Assembly (NCBI GenBank): GCA_000310025.1
Contig: FN649741.1
Location: forward strand, 5,685,775 to 5,749,774
Length of the DNA stretch: 64,000 bases
Source of the DNA: Ectocarpus siliculosus
Taxonomy: Eukaryota > Sar > Phaeophyceae > Ectocarpales > Ectocarpaceae
Direction: 5' to 3'
The first letter of the stretch is position 1. Each line of letters opens with the position of its first letter. The notes beneath the pieces are model-generated. The model ran no database searches. It was not told the DNA's origin and was given only the letters and a program-made list of their open reading frames with translations. The translations under genes and the position numbers were made by a program. Positions 10,346 to 25,000 of this stretch are shown here, in pieces.

Positions 10346-13300
10346 ATGAGCGGTAAAAATGCGCCGGAGTTCAAGCTGAGCCAATGTTTTGGCGACTGCT
10401 CACCAGCCGAGGAAGCAACGCAAGGTGAATTGTGCTGCCATGATCGGTTATGTGGTATTACACGATGTGGTGTATCGCTGGAACCCGTTCACCGTCTGGA
10501 AATGAGTCATTTGATCCAGGTCCGATCCGGTACTACAGTACCCGCGTGCCCCAAAGAAAGGTACCAATTGAAAGGTACCACTTTCGTACAATATGCCAGT
10601 GACCCTCACCATTTAACAGTTCAACCATATTCCCGACTCTGGCTGCTATACATACAAATGAGAGTACGTTTGTTTGCAATGCAGACATAAACACGCGCCG
10701 GGGCCGCACGTTTCTACAGGAGGAGGAACAAATCGGTCGAAGCAAAAGCTCAGATTCCCTGTGGTTGAAACACACACACCTCAGCGACACGGAGCCTACT
10801 TCCATATCGTAGCTTATGTATGCATTGTTGTTGTTGTCTTCACATTAAAAACCGTTCCGGTCTCCACTCAGTACCTTCGAATGTCCGAACTATAACAGTC
10901 CAACTGACGCGGACGCCTTCCGTGGTCACAAGTCAACTGTCCCCCATAGGGGGGGGCATACGTCGGTTTTTTTCTAAACTGCAGGCCCATTTATCTCTTT
11001 GTTTTCGAACCCGGCAGCGGATATCCTTTCCACGGTTAGTTTTGACGATTCCGGAGAGTATTTCGCAACGGGGGACCGAGGGGGGAGAGTCGTGATATTC
11101 AAGAAGAGTGGAGGCAAGGCAAAGGTGAATGCAGTCGTAAGAACACAAGCGATGTCTGGTTGACAGCAATATTGCAGATGCCCAAAGACTACTTGGAGTA
11201 GGAATATGAATTGAACAAGTACTGCATATGCATAGCCTACACATGATACCTCGTATTGTATCGTATCAAGAAGTCGTTCGAGTGCAACTTCGTCCTCCCA
11301 TCACATTGTGCTCTAATCTAAGTAACGCGGTTGGTTGTCGTCGTAGTGTTCCATGAGAACTTCTGCAAACGTCATCTGCAGCTTTAGCACAGCAGCATGC
11401 TCGCATGAAAACTAAGAGTGATTATCGTAGAGACCTCGTCTCCAACTTTCTTCATACTTGTATATCACAAGCGTCGAGCATCTTGGCAACGGCTGGCAAC
11501 GGCAGATGCACTCTTGCGGCAAAGTGCGACGAAGCAGTGACTTCAAGTTCTTCACTGAATTTCAGTCCCATGAAGCCGAGTTCGACTACCTCAAAAGTCT
11601 GGAAATAGAGGAGAAAATCAACGCAATAAAATGGTGCCCAAGAGTCAACGACGCGCTCTTCCTTCTGGCTACGAACGGTGAGCCTCCAGCGAGGAACTAT
11701 TGTCTCGTCTATCGTGATCTTACTGCCCCACCTCGTCCAAACACTGTCTTTCGTCTGCAGATGATTCCTTCCATGTCTCCGTCCATTGGAGGTTTGTCGC
11801 GCGGTGCATGTCTGTGGCATTCATGCCGATATCCAAATGTTTGCCGTCCACATGCTGTCCTCTATTTCGTTTCCAGATAAAACAGTAAAACTGTGGAAGG
11901 TCCGCGAGAAGCAAATGAAGAAAGTCACGACCACCATGCCGAACGCGGTCAGGGAAGGGATCGGACGACGCAAAGGGGCATTGACATTACCACAAGTGTC
12001 CGTAGCTGGAACGGCGGTAACGACAAGCCTTCGTAGAGTGTTCGCGAATGCGCATACATACCACGTGAACTCGGTAGACCCGAACAGTGATGGAGAGCAC
12101 TTCATTTCTGCAGACGACCTGCGGATAAACATGTGGAACCTGGAAATCACCGATAGGAGTTTCAGTAAGTGATTTCCTTAAACTACCCATGTTTGGCGTA
12201 GGTTGCTTCGGTTGAGCACGGGCCACGCTCGAGACATCTTTGTAAACCAATCACGAGTTGCCTGAACGAGGGCATTTTCTGGTTTAAATTCCATAGGTCA
12301 AACGTCTCGGATCGCTTGCCTTGCAAGACACAGAAATTTCGACGTAAGCGCTGTGACTTCCCCGTGAGAGTATCTGCGTGGAATTACATCCATTGAACCG
12401 ATCCGCCCGCCAAACTTTGTTTCAGACATCCTGGATATGAAGCCCAAGAGTATGGAAGAGCTTACGGAGGTTATCACGGCGGCGACGTTTCACCCGTCAC
12501 ACTGTAACGTGTTTTTGTATAGCAGCAGTCGTGGGTGCATCAAAATGGGCGACATGAGAGCATCCGCTCTGTGTGATAAGCATGCAAAAGGTAAGCAGTA
12601 CTTGTTTTTTGGTTTTCTGTGACTGTTTTTGTCAGTACTGAACACTTGGATAGCTTAAATAATTGCAAGGCGTTGACAATGGAAGCGAGGACTCAGGGAG
12701 CTCACTGGTACCGAAAGGTGCTGTGGCTTGTGTCATAGGCTATTTCTATTTTGCAATAGTCATGGATACATGTATTACGTGTGTGGGTCCTGAATGGTTG
12801 CCACGCCCTCATTCCTTTCCCTCTCAGTCTTGGAGAAACCAGCCGAGCCCTCGGCACAATCGTTCTTTTCGGAGATCGTGGCGTCTATTTCGGACATCAA
12901 GAGTACCTCCGATGGTCGTTACATCGTTTCGAGAGACTACATGACACTGAAGCTATGGGACGTCAACATGGAAGCGAGGCCAGTGAAAACAATAAACGTC
13001 CACGAACATCTGCGCCCTCAGGTCAGACTCCCGACATGCCTTCTATGTGTACTTTTCTGCAATCTCCCACGAGTTCTCCGTCCCCTCCAAGCACAAAATA
13101 CCAATAGAATCGCCAAAACCTTAACCCTGGCCGGCTCGGATCTCGCACAAAGAAGGACAAAGAGGGACCCGGGCATCTGCTAAAAGGAACCCACGATGTT
13201 TCTTTTCGCACGCGAGGGGCAGGAGGGGTGTACTCATAGTCGTGCATGCCGTATGTAGCTGTCCGACCATTGACCTCGCATACCTACAAAGACGGGACGG

Positions 13301-15825
13301 AGCACACCGGGTTCTCATTGGACCAGGCTCTCACATCACCAAGCGCTTAAGAAAAAAGGGGGGAACCCGGATGTCGAGCTCACGAAGCGACCGGCTTGTT
13401 TTACCACGTCGTTGCCAAGCGACGAAAACCCAGCCCCGATGGCACACACCGGGAGGAGGGGATTTCGCGTGCGACGGGGGGGGGCATTCTGTAAGAGAGT
13501 GGATTGCTTGGGGATGTTGAAGCCGCCGTGGTCATGGTGGTTGTGAAGGCAGGGTCCTACGAAAAAATGTGACTCTACCACTATGTAATCGCCTTTCTCT
13601 CTTTTTTCGTAAAAGGCTCAAAGCCTTGGTGTCTCAACGATTGACCACAGGCCTTGCGATGCTGTCATCTAACGAACGATTTGGTGTGGTGCCGGCGGCG
13701 CCTGAGTCCAGTCACATTTAAAAATATCTTCGAAATACGTAGCACCAAGGGTGCATCAAAAACTCTGCACACACATATTTACCGGTCTTATTCCTACGCA
13801 AGGCATAGTGGCCCCGCGGGCAATTCCGTTGTCGTTTCTGTAACGTATGCGCGAGTAATCCTCTCGGATTCCCACGACAGTCATGGATCACGCGAGACCC
13901 GAACGGAGCACACCAAGACAGCACCTGACCCGCTCAAAACGTACGCGTGAAACGTCCTCACTTCCGTAGTACCACATGATGTGTTCCCATGTGCGGCTTG
14001 CGTGAAGTGGGCTCTAAACACCAAGCAAGACACGCAAATCGTCCAGACGTTTTTTTCGGCCCTCCGGGGGAGGGGAGGTACACTAATACATGTGTGTACG
14101 CGGGATGTACGTCACACAAGGGAAAGACTACCCATTCGAGATACTGTAACTACCCGCCGGTCGAGCATGTGTTGACGTCTTTAAGTTAAGGGGGACCCGA
14201 TCCCTAAGGTATCCGTCGATTGACTTTTACCATACATAATCGGTACACCTTCACGTTTTCCACAGTTATATTGGTAATCTATGGTATATTTATTGGGCTG
14301 TTTGATTTATTTGATTGTTTTCGTATTATTGCGTTTTGGGTTTCGGGCAGGACGTATCGGAGAAAAACGGACAGGAGCCAGAAAACTTTTATCCTTTCGA
14401 AATTCTGCCACATCAATATACATGTACGGAAGTCTTAGAGTAAGACAGGCCCAACGCAATCCGAGTGTTGTTGGTAGTTCACTCGCACGACCGCTCCTCC
14501 TACAGCAGTAGTACGATTGACAACCCTGCCGCAGACATAAAATGTTGCTCACAATCGAAACACCTACTAAAATGTTTCTCTCTGCTCGCAGCTTTGCAAT
14601 CTATACGAATCCGATTGCATATTCGACAAGTTCGAGTGTGCCGTGAGTGGAGACGCGAGCAACGTGCTCACGGGCTCGTACAGCAACATGTGTCATATGT
14701 ATGACCGATATGGGCAGGCGATGGCATCGATCGAGGTGAGACGATTACTCCATGTGGGTATCCAGGTGCTTGCTGTAGCTTCTTCCTCAGGGCCACAAGA
14801 AGGGAAAAATATTGTTACATAGACTACTGCTGTATTTGGTTGGACAAAATTGAAGAAAAAGGCGATATGCGCTTTGTGATCGTTATCTTCCGAGCGGATG
14901 CCGGGGACTGTTTCGCTTGAGTGTCAAGTTTTCGAGGAAAGAGGCTTCCACAGCTGTGCTCTTTGGACAATCTTGGAGGAAAATTTCCTCCAAGATGTCT
15001 TGTGAGTTGCACGTAGGCACGCATTTTGTAGCCAACAAGACGTCGTGCTTGAGAAACTGAGGCTGGCTCAAGTTTTTCACGGAAAATAAGAAAATAGGTC
15101 AGTTGGGTCAAGAACCGCAGCTAGGCGATGCAAGATTTTGACGTTTAGTTTCTCCGGGCCCGTCTCTGTACAAGGGTCGCAGAATATGGTGCCCCTTTTC
15201 AAGACCTCACCACGTGTGCCAGCTCGGTCAACGAGACCCCCTTCTTCGTGAATTTGAGACACGTTCATGGGGTGGAACGACTCTCGTAAAATCATAACGC
15301 TGAAAAAGAACTGAAACATCCAAAGTGCATGAATATTTGTTCTGTAGAGCACAGCTTGGGAGGTTCTCTCTACAGCAACGCACCTGCCCATTGGTGAGGC
15401 CCAACTGGAAAAACATTCAAACCGCGTTTGTATGCTATGTACCATGTACTCCAAATTGTGGCCCACAGTGTACTTCGAAGTAAGAAACACTGACCCATCG
15501 GTGACATGCCAAAAAACGCCTAGTGTGTCCGTAACCAGAACCTCGTTTCACTTCTAGCAACTGCGTTTTATATGAGCTATTCGAGGCACAACTGACAACC
15601 AGGGCGACTTCGTATTTGTCACGCCATGCCCATGCGTCTCACGAACAGGTTTGTAAAGACCCGTCCAAAAAGGCCGGCGGCAAGAAAGCGAAGCGACGAT
15701 TGGCGCGGAATCCTGTTGGAGAGATAGATTACGACAAGAAGATCCTTCACATGTCCTGGCATCCCAAGGAAGACATTATCGCTGTTGCTGGCCACGACAA
15801 ACTGTACATATACACAGCGCAGTGA
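10346..15825 (+). CDS. PPP2R2: Protein phosphatase 2A regulatory subunit B (B55/PR55)
   Basis: Eight exons: 10346-10424, 11018-11124, 11506-11677, 11877-12164, 12426-12590, 12828-13021, 14592-14735 and 15649-15825. Phases agree at every join and give 441 residues, the usual B55 length of about 440-450. The seven-bladed WD40 protein selects substrates for the PP2A A/C core. Seen directly are [20 protein letters not shown] at the start of blade 1, [35 protein letters not shown] with [12 protein letters not shown], and the final blade ending [11 protein letters not shown]. Exon 8 has a Lys/Arg-rich insert ([16 protein letters not shown]) in the loop before the last blade. Intron 6 (13022-14591) carries a copy of the 66-68 bp dispersed repeat. 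The gene ends 192 bp from the TAP42-type gene, whose product also acts on PP2A. Confidence 0.96.
13375..13450 (+). repeat. Single copy of the 66-68 bp dispersed repeat, in B55 intron 6
   Basis: It starts cgagctcacgaagcga and continues with cttgttttac, cgtcgttgccaagcgacg and aaaaccca, matching the three tandem units near position 145-340 with a few substitutions. It is followed by a short G-rich stretch, as at the other site. Confidence 0.85.
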
Positions 15826-16017
15826 ATACAACGCGCACCATTGGCGATCTCTAAATAGGTAGGTTCACTGTAAAATAGGATTCGCTTACAGCGCCACGTT
15901 TTGGTGCGGTACGGCAGCCCTTTTGAGCCCGTCCTACTCAATTCTACGAAGGTTCTTCGGGAACACGGGGTTGTACACAGTCTGGTGCACATCCGATGCA
16001 GGGTAGGGCCTTGCGAG
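15826..16017. other. Convergent 3' region between B55 and TAP42-type genes
   Basis: The two stop codons are separated by 192 bp, so the 3' UTRs probably overlap or nearly meet. No clear polyadenylation signal can be assigned. Overlapping 3' ends could give antisense pairing between the two transcripts (inference). Confidence 0.5.
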
Positions 16018-19000
16018 TCAAATTATTTTGTTCGCTTTATTCCCTGCCCCTCTGGGATTCTCGGCTTTCCAGTCATCCCACGCGCGGTCGTGATACGCCG
16101 CTTGCTCGACAAGATCCTCGTCATCCTCATCTCCGTCCATCTCCAGTTGGTCGTATCTTCGCCGCGTCGAAGACGAATCCTTCTGGGCCGCCGCCTCCTG
16201 CATGATGAAACGCGACATGTTTGCGAGCAACCCATCGCGCTCATCTTTTTGTCGTCGCAAAGACCATCTGTCTAAATTCTTCAATACCTCGCGCGTGCAT
16301 TATGGGCATCTTGTGGCTGCATCACCGGAAACACAAAACTCTAATTTCTAGCTCCAAGTCCTGGATACCGTTCGGACGTCAACGTGACTTAAGTATTCTG
16401 GCAGGCAAACGTCAGGGAGGCTGTCTAGGGAGGTGCCATTTTGTCCATAGTTTAGAAGAGAGGTTTAATCAAATCGGTGCTGCGATATTGAACATCGCTC
16501 GTCCCCAGTCGTGAAGAAACCGACTCGAGCACCCGCCAAGAAGGTCAAACGCGGTCAGCAGGAAACGGTTCCGCGGCAGGTATCCCGCACAACGAACTAC
16601 GGTAGAAGTCAAGGGCGGCTTGAGGTTGATTTCAGTACCCGTAGAGCACGCAGTCTGCACTAAAACTGTAGGATCTACCGCTAGAACCGATGAACACCTC
16701 GATCCCGCACCAGCGGTGCACTACCGTCAAGGAGACTACGCCGCGGCCGGAAAAATAACCTCGATGCATTCGCCTTCACCTGTTGGGTGCGTTCTGTCGC
16801 GCGCTCCAGCTCTATTTCTCCGAACTCTTCCACGGTCATAGTAGGAAGCGCAACCGTTGGCTTGAAGACGTTAGCACGTACATCTTCTTTGCGAATCTGC
16901 AGGTTTCCTCCAACGCGTGAAATGTGTGTGACCTTGTCGGGCAAAACGAAAACGAGCAGGTACACGTCACGACACAAGTGGGCCAAACTACTGTGTTCGG
17001 AGGACAATCCTCGAACAAGAATTCGGCGCAACGTGTCATATGCGGGAAAAGCGTGCCTCAGATGGCACGGGTTCGTGCGCAATATGGGTATTAGCAATTA
17101 CATGGTAGGCTAACGACATGAACGCATGGGACCGGTGAAGTGCTCCAAACATGTCGGTGAAGTGTCCACGTTTTCTTCCATCATTGCAAAATACGCTGGC
17201 AGGATTCGAGTGTGAAATAATTCACGTCCCGTATGCTAGTGCATACACGTTCGCGATCGGCAACGTCTTTGGGGGGGTCCGACGGAGCGCTGGCAATTAA
17301 ACTCGTGATTTTGATCATCTCGCCCTTCGCTATACCCATATCAGTCAGCCGTTCGCCACACCACGGTAAAAAATCCCCCTCTGCGACAGTCTGATGCCAG
17401 GGACACCCCGCATGAGCTCAGTAACAATACTTTGTGTGATGGCACTGCCCTCGTCTTCGCGCAGTGGTCATTCGGCCGCGGACATGATCCCAAAATTGGG
17501 CACACACACTCCGTGTGCGGTCCCGCGCAAGCGGGGAAAATGCCGGCGTCAAACCTTGTAGAACTCCCGGAGAATACGTTTATATTTACCCGGGAATAAC
17601 TGACACCCCCTCCCCCTCTCCCGACCTACTCGGCCCCCAGTCTAGCAGCGTTCATGGTTTCCACACGAAGCCCCCCTTTCCCCCACAACGTATGTTGGTG
17701 AGACGCCCTGATCGCCTTCTGAAAATCTACCATTTGGCCTAAGCACCCCCATCGCCGAGAAAAAAAAGACAACAATCGCCCCAAGGGGGCGTGATGTCAC
17801 CCGTCATACAGGGCATAGGCCAAATCATTGTCTTGCATGCGTGGGTAGGGGTCGACGTGTCGACCAGCAAACAACCACGATTTTTACGGACGTGGAGTTT
17901 GTTCATTTGTGTCGAAAGGGGGGGTCGTCGTCTACAGACTTGGAGGAGATGGGACCCCTTGAAAACGTCACCTCCACATTACCCCCCTTCCTTATGTGGA
18001 ACATTCTTGTTTGCCTCCTGGTATTGTAGAAAATACTTGTATGCACAGGGGTAACCGCGACCTGCCCGGCTGACGGCGAGTTGAGTCACTTGATACTTTT
18101 CTCCGCTTATTTTCAAGGGTGCGTACGTCCGCCACTTCATCAGCACTTCCACACATTCGAAAACCTGTTATTTGTTGTCTCCCACCACTCCTTGGTGTGG
18201 TTGCCATCATATTTGGTGGGTGGCGAGATCTGAACCCGGGTTATCTTCCACCACAACCAGACATCTCACCGCGACATTGTGAAAAGAGGAAATCGCCCTC
18301 AACAGACGCTCGGGAGATGAGCTACAAGCTGGTCTGACCAAGAAGCTAACTTTCGTTCTTTCATGTCCCACTCTGCTGTTTCAACGAATTTAGACTTCAA
18401 ATTTGGCGGGTGCTCGTATAAGACCATAGGGGATGCGCGGGTGCCGGAATTTTTCGGATCTGAGTTGATTTTAGGTATATAACTATCAATTGGCGGCATA
18501 GTTGGGATACTTCCTGTACTGAAATCAGCATGAAAAAAAGTTTCTCAGATCAAGCTGAAAATTGCTGTGCATGTACCTGGGAACATCGCGAGAGCAAAGA
18601 TGGTAGTTTCAAGGCTCACGGCATCTTCCATCAGAAGTTATGGCCTATTAAAGAATCCGATACAACACACGAGACCTCTGAGGCAACGTAAGGATCTCGC
18701 GATTCCCACGCTGTTTTTTCGAATTAGAAGCTGAAATTTCGACACGGCATCCCCATGAGTACAACAAACAAAAAAGCCACTGCGCCATTTGACTTTTTTC
18801 TTTTTTTCTGCGACTTTTTGGCATAGCAAATATTCCCATGAATACTAATATCAGCCCAACTTACGAAATAAAAAAATAATCCAAATGGCGCAGTGGCCTT
18901 TGTGTTTATAGTACTCATGCAGATGCCGTGTCAAAATTTCAGGTTCTAACTCGAAAAAACCGCGTGGGAAATCCGCTCCAAGCTTCAAATTTGCGTCTTG

Positions 19001-22000
19001 GTCAGACCAGCTTGTACCATATGTATGAAACAGAATCGGAGACACAGAGATATGGCAAACGACAGAAAGCAGAACACGGTATACCGAGAGGCTCAGGTGA
19101 AATCAAACGGTACGCAGAGACTTCACTCAGGAATTGACCCCGAGGCCCCACGCTGATTGGCCAAGACCACCCGGTACCGTTTTTTCAGAGACTGCAGCGG
19201 GGAATACCGATACCAGGCTTCCCCAGTCGGCTTTCACCGTTTTCTATCGTCCTGGTCACCCTTGTCGCAAAAAACAACTCCTTCACAAAGAACACTCGGC
19301 CTGATAGGACTTCGGACCTCTCGACTAACCGATCATGTGCGGAATGACATCAACCATCACTGCAGATCCAACTCCAATATCCGAGCACCAACAACAACAC
19401 CTCAATTCGCCGAGTCTCATGACTCTCGAGCTTTTCAACCTCTTCGGTGGGGCCGCCACGCGTGCGCGTGCAACACACAATAAAACTATGTGCCAAGAGT
19501 CCCTCGTCTGCAACATCAAAACTCTCCGAATTGGCACAACCACACAACCACACCTCAGACCTCCGTGAATCGACAAGCAGACAAGTCACGCAGGAAGTAG
19601 GATGGTGGATGGCCCATGGGGGACTGGTGATCCAAGCATGTATCTAGTGCGCTCGCTTCTGCAATGGTGACTGCTGTGGTAGTAGTGTTGTCCCTGAGCA
19701 TTTAGGCATCGCAAGCTGTTGAGGTAGGACTAACCGATGGTTGAGATGCCTTTTGAGCCATCATCTTGTCATGTTTCAGCCCAACTCGTTTCAGGTTAGT
19801 GCACAACTAGTTCGCAACACGGCAGGGTAAGACACAACATAAGCGCGTGGTGGTCGGGCCCAACCAGTAGGTACGAGGTAATGTCGTCGTTACCGACGAC
19901 ATACACACACGCAGCAGAGAAAAAAAATGTTGTTGGAAATGAGTTGACCAAATAAATAGTAAGAGTTGATCTTGGAGACACGGGGAAATCAATCCGATCT
20001 CAGAACATGTATGTGTATGTGGCGCGCGCGGCGGCGGCACAGAAAAGGTTGAAAAGGTCGAGAGTCAAGAGGCCCCGGTGAGTTGAGGTGTTGTTGTTGG
20101 TGCTCGGACCTTGGAGTTGGATCTGCTGTGATGGTTGTTGTCATTCCGCACATGAACGGTAAGTTGAGAGGTCCGCAGTCGCATCACGAGTGCTCTTTGA
20201 GGAGTTATGATTGTGTCAACAAACGCTGACCAGGGCAATAGAAAACGGTGAAAGCCGACTCGAAAAGCCTGGTATCCGTATTCCCCGCTGCAGTCTCTGA
20301 AAAAGCGGTACTGGGTGGTGTGTCACCTTCCCGGGAAGTATTTTTTGTCGTTTGCCTCATACAAGAATATCACTCCCTGTGGGCTGATGACCACCGCAAA
20401 CTTGAATGGTAGCAGTTGACAGGACCGTGTGTCCACTATTTAATGAGAAGGCAACTAACACTGAATATCGTGTCCCAAGAAACACGTCTTGACTATCCGT
20501 CTGAGAAAGAGATGCAATGCGGCGACGCACTCGCATGGAGGCGTGGTTCCTGGGTACTGAGCGTGGGCCTCGCGGTTTATCTTCAGATTGTACAGAAATG
20601 AACGTCACCATCAACGTATTGTCTCCAACATCCCGTAGGAAGTGAAAATCCCACCTCTAAACCGTTGCTACGAATGGAATCGTCCTCGTCTCGACGTGCG
20701 CGCGCATGTTGCCCATCAGGCCCCGCCCCTTCCTGTTCCCTGGCTTTCACGAGGTGCTTCAGCATTTCCGTTTCCTTCCAGCGAGTTGCAGAGTTAGAGG
20801 AAGACAATGTGCATTAGGCAAACTTGCCGCTCCGGCAGACAGGTGGAGCACAGACATCGATCACAAATCTGATGCTTGGTAGACCCGTTGCACACAAAGA
20901 ACGCAAGAGCCACAACAACCCTACGTCGACAACAGCTATCGACACAGCCTCACTCGAGCCTTCGTTTCTCGTGAGTACAGGTTGCAAGAAGGGACAAAGA
21001 CTTAATTACCTTGCTCATACCGGACACCCCGTCTAGAGCCTCAGAAGCTAGACCAGCCAATAGCAGGAGCGACCTTTCTCGCTTCATGCCGTCACCTTCG
21101 CCCTCGTCTTCGCAGTCCTGGGGTTTGAGAGACAGACAGAGCAACATTCAGTGCTTATTCCGGGTTCAACTAATGTACTCCTTGTTCGTTTCGCCACTCT
21201 GACCTATAACAGTGATACCGAGCCTCCAACAGCACAACAGCAACAATCCGCAGGAGAGTGTACTTTACCTTGCCCTCCGTACGTAGAAGTTCTTCAATCT
21301 CTTTCATCTTCTGCTGGGTTCTCTGTTGTCTCCTGCGAACACCAATCCAGCAGAGCGCGGGAACGTCAACCCAAACATTTCCAATATCCACCACGGTTGT
21401 TCAGACTCCGTCATGCGCTACGACCGGCTTGTGCTGCATCTACTGCTGTTGTGCGGGTGGTGCACATGCCAGTTAATCCGGACTACGCGTGTTAGCCATC
21501 TGGGTCTCATGTCCCACGTGCTCGGTGGGGGTCAAGAGAGGGGGTTGCACCCCGCCACCTGCAGAAACGTTCAAGAAGACCACAAAAATATAACCTTGTC
21601 GTTCACCTGAACCTCTCTATTTTCTGCTCTCGCGTGATTGCTTGCCGGTCGCCAGACGTTGAACGTTCTGCTTCCTTGAGCATGGCCTGCCACGCCTGAA
21701 GGTCAGCTGCGTCGAACAATTGCAGGCGCTCGCAGGTATCGAGATACTTGAACAGGAGAGCTTCCGCTTGTTCCAACACCTTGAGGCGAATCTGCGCGGC
21801 ACAACACGGTGTGTGTCCATATGTTACCGATACGTGTGTCCATTCATCGGTCACACTTTAGGTGGCGCTTGATCCAGCCGCTCTGAGGGCGGTCAAGGTG
21901 AGAGGCTAATATAGTAAAACAGCACAACTGCGCCACGTTGTGCAGAATCGTTTCCGGGGTTGTTGACAACAAGACAAATTGAGGTGTTTCGGGATGCGGA

Positions 22001-25000
22001 TGAAAACATATGCCCATCAATGTAGCCACCGTGAACATGAGCGCACCAACCATCGACGTGGTGCAAATTTCGAAAGCACTACATCGGTCTCTGTATTGAC
22101 CAGGCATTGCAGTTGGGTTTCGGTTTAACTCTGGCACGATTTGGGCGCTCTCATTGATGATGCAACATTCATAGTGCGGCCGCTTGTCTGATACTTGCAC
22201 CAAATTACCCCCCAATCTGTGAAACCCGATCTCAGCTTGGCGATTGCGGAAGAACACGTCTATATGTATTTTCTCCATTTCAACCATCGGGCATGTGTAA
22301 CAGGTTGATGAGCTGGTCTCACTCACTTGCGGGTTTGTGAAGGGTAACTTGATCATCAACGAGCCCAAATAAAAGTCTGTCGCCAACAGCGGCAAAACCG
22401 GCGTCGCAATCTCTCCCACTTCTTCGTTTGCAGAAAATACCTTCAGGAACAACAGGAGGAGCAAAGGGTCGACGCGAGCACAGGAATGACAGTGGGGCTC
22501 CAAAATGTCCCGACCACACAGACGAAGAGACAAGAGAGCGCGTGAAACGTACAGCAGCAACGCATGCCCCCAAACGGATGACATTCTGAGAGGAGAGGGG
22601 GAGGGACAGATGGGGGATCTACTCTACTTACGGGTTTCGTAACGCGAAATCCGCGAATGGGGTTTGCTTGGGTGTACGATACTCAATCCCTACATTACCG
22701 GTGTTCTCTGGGTCAAAATGTGCCAATCCTGAAACCTCGCAGTACAAAAAGCAGTGGGGGTGCACACCAACCATAGCCCAAGTTCGCTTCAGTCTAACTT
22801 CATGATGAGAGCATCCTCAGGGCAAGTTCCAGCAGAATAAGCGACTTCACGGGATGCGACATGATGAAGCTCTCCTGTATTTAGATGTCAAGTCAGGCCG
22901 CACTTTTGGTATGCCCGGGGGGGTTGAAACTCCAACCTGAGGACACCAATGCGTTCTCCACGACTACAGTGGATCACTTAAGCGGCAGACAAACAGGCAG
23001 ACGGAAATAGATATCATTTAGCTCGTCCCCAATATCTCAATCGCAAAGCCTGTGAGGTTGCTGCCAAGACGTACTGCCAAGACGTATGATCCTGTAAGGA
23101 TACGAACGGGTTCACCACGTTAGGGCCGCGAGGGCTCTCCATCCAAACAAACCGGCGTCCCACAACACTACTCGAAATAGAAACGCTCGCCCCCAGGGAA
23201 AGCACGAAAAGAGAGCTACTACACACCCATCCTCACTACCCACCATACGGGGCTCCCAAGACCAGATATCCGACACCACAGGTGTTGCTCCCTATAGAAA
23301 CACCGCCAAGTATGCTTGTTGTGTGGATAAAGCAAACATGGAATCGCTACACGAGAGATTTGTGCCGCGACAAACTCTCGGTTATTCTGCCCCATCTCTC
23401 AACCATCGGGGCGATCACCAGAACTCTATCTAAACCCAATCTGCAGTCGCCAAGCTATTCACCCTCTGACTGTTGGCGTGCTTTCAATTCAACAAAACTC
23501 TTCAGGATTATTGCAGGTAGGCTTAGGCTCACTACTGGAGGCGTTTGCGCACCGCGCCGCAGGCCATCTGCCAAATACCGGAGGTGAGATTTCATGTACA
23601 TCTATTTGGCTGACTGCTGCAAGCTCGTTCCGATCGCCGTACTGCTGATCCCTATCCTACCAACGATTTTCTCCTTCTATGGGCCTTTATCTCGAGCATG
23701 GTGGAGTTGAGCTGCGTTGGGGCACTCTATCGATGTGAAACGTTGGCGCGGAAGTTGTCTCCTGAGAGCTGAACAAATCGGGTGCAACAGCGGCAACGGC
23801 TTCAATTCACATGTGGGGGCGCAGCATTTCTCCCGATCAAAAAAACAAATTCATCGGATATCAGCAGCTTCCAGATGGAGGGCACTGTCATGCTTGCTCG
23901 AGGAGCCCCCTCTACGTTCATCGCAGTCAATGCCAGTGGGAGGAGCACGAGGTCATGGCCCAACTGGGCTCAACTGGGTCAAACCTGGGGATGGGCCTAT
24001 CCTGCGGATGCGCTGAACAAAATTCCCGATGAAACTATACATACTGCTGTCGGCGTGAACTATTGGCCTGTATGTCTTTGCATCTTGGGATGAGGAGGAA
24101 CACTTGTGACACAGAGAGACAAGCACCAACGCCTTCATTGCCGATAGCCATATCCGTGGATACGCCACGCAGTGATCTCGCAGAGTAAATGGTCGGCCGA
24201 TGGCACTGGCTTGGCTTCCAGTGTCATCACAATTTGCCGTTCCTATCCAATAACACCACGCTGTCCCATGCGACAGTTTGATTTCGCTGATATGCTGCAG
24301 GCGCGTGTCGTAGGCGCTTTGCAATCGCACACGCCTGACAATCAGTAGTAGCCCAATACCACAACACAGCACGCTGTGCTTGATTTTCAGCTCTCGCGGA
24401 CTTGTGGTGTATAAACGAGAAAATTCGGGTATTGCTTGGAGGTGATGCACCGCCCTAGCGGGCGGAAACGGTAGTTTGGATGTTTACCACCGCACGTTCG
24501 TTCTACAGTAGTACGGTCGAAGTTTTGACGCAGAAATAGTACCGCCGTTCGGCATCAACATCTCAGGCTTCAGGCACCCACTCGGGAAACAAGTTACTCT
24601 CAAGGGACGTGATACGTTCTTTGCGAATAATTGCGTGACGCCAGTTGGATTCAAACACCGCACTCAAAGGGGAGAAATATGTACGAATCTCTACATGCAA
24701 AACTCCACTGGTTCCGCCACAAAGCTACAGAAGAATGGAGAAACGATAATTTTGTGAGTGCTGTTACATACATGCACTTAAGTATTATAGAGGTCTTGAC
24801 GGTCGACGAGGGAAAGGGACGGCTGAGGGTCGGTCTTAACGAAGAAATCAGATCTCGAAATCACATTCACATTTGTTTATAAGACCGGAAGATCCACAGA
24901 ACTCTTTCGTTGATTGGCTGAAATGTTATGGAACCCGTCGAATCTTCTTATAACAGGACGACCCAAAACCAAATCGGGATTAGAAAAAAGGTGAAATCAT

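Noticed and set aside
16510-16663. Plus-strand Lys/Arg-rich frame after an acceptor-like ccccag (KKPTRAPAKKVKRGQQETVP..., ending TAA)
   Set aside because: It lies antisense inside the last intron of the TAP42-type gene, and no upstream plus-strand exon joins it. It may be chance, so it was not annotated as a gene.
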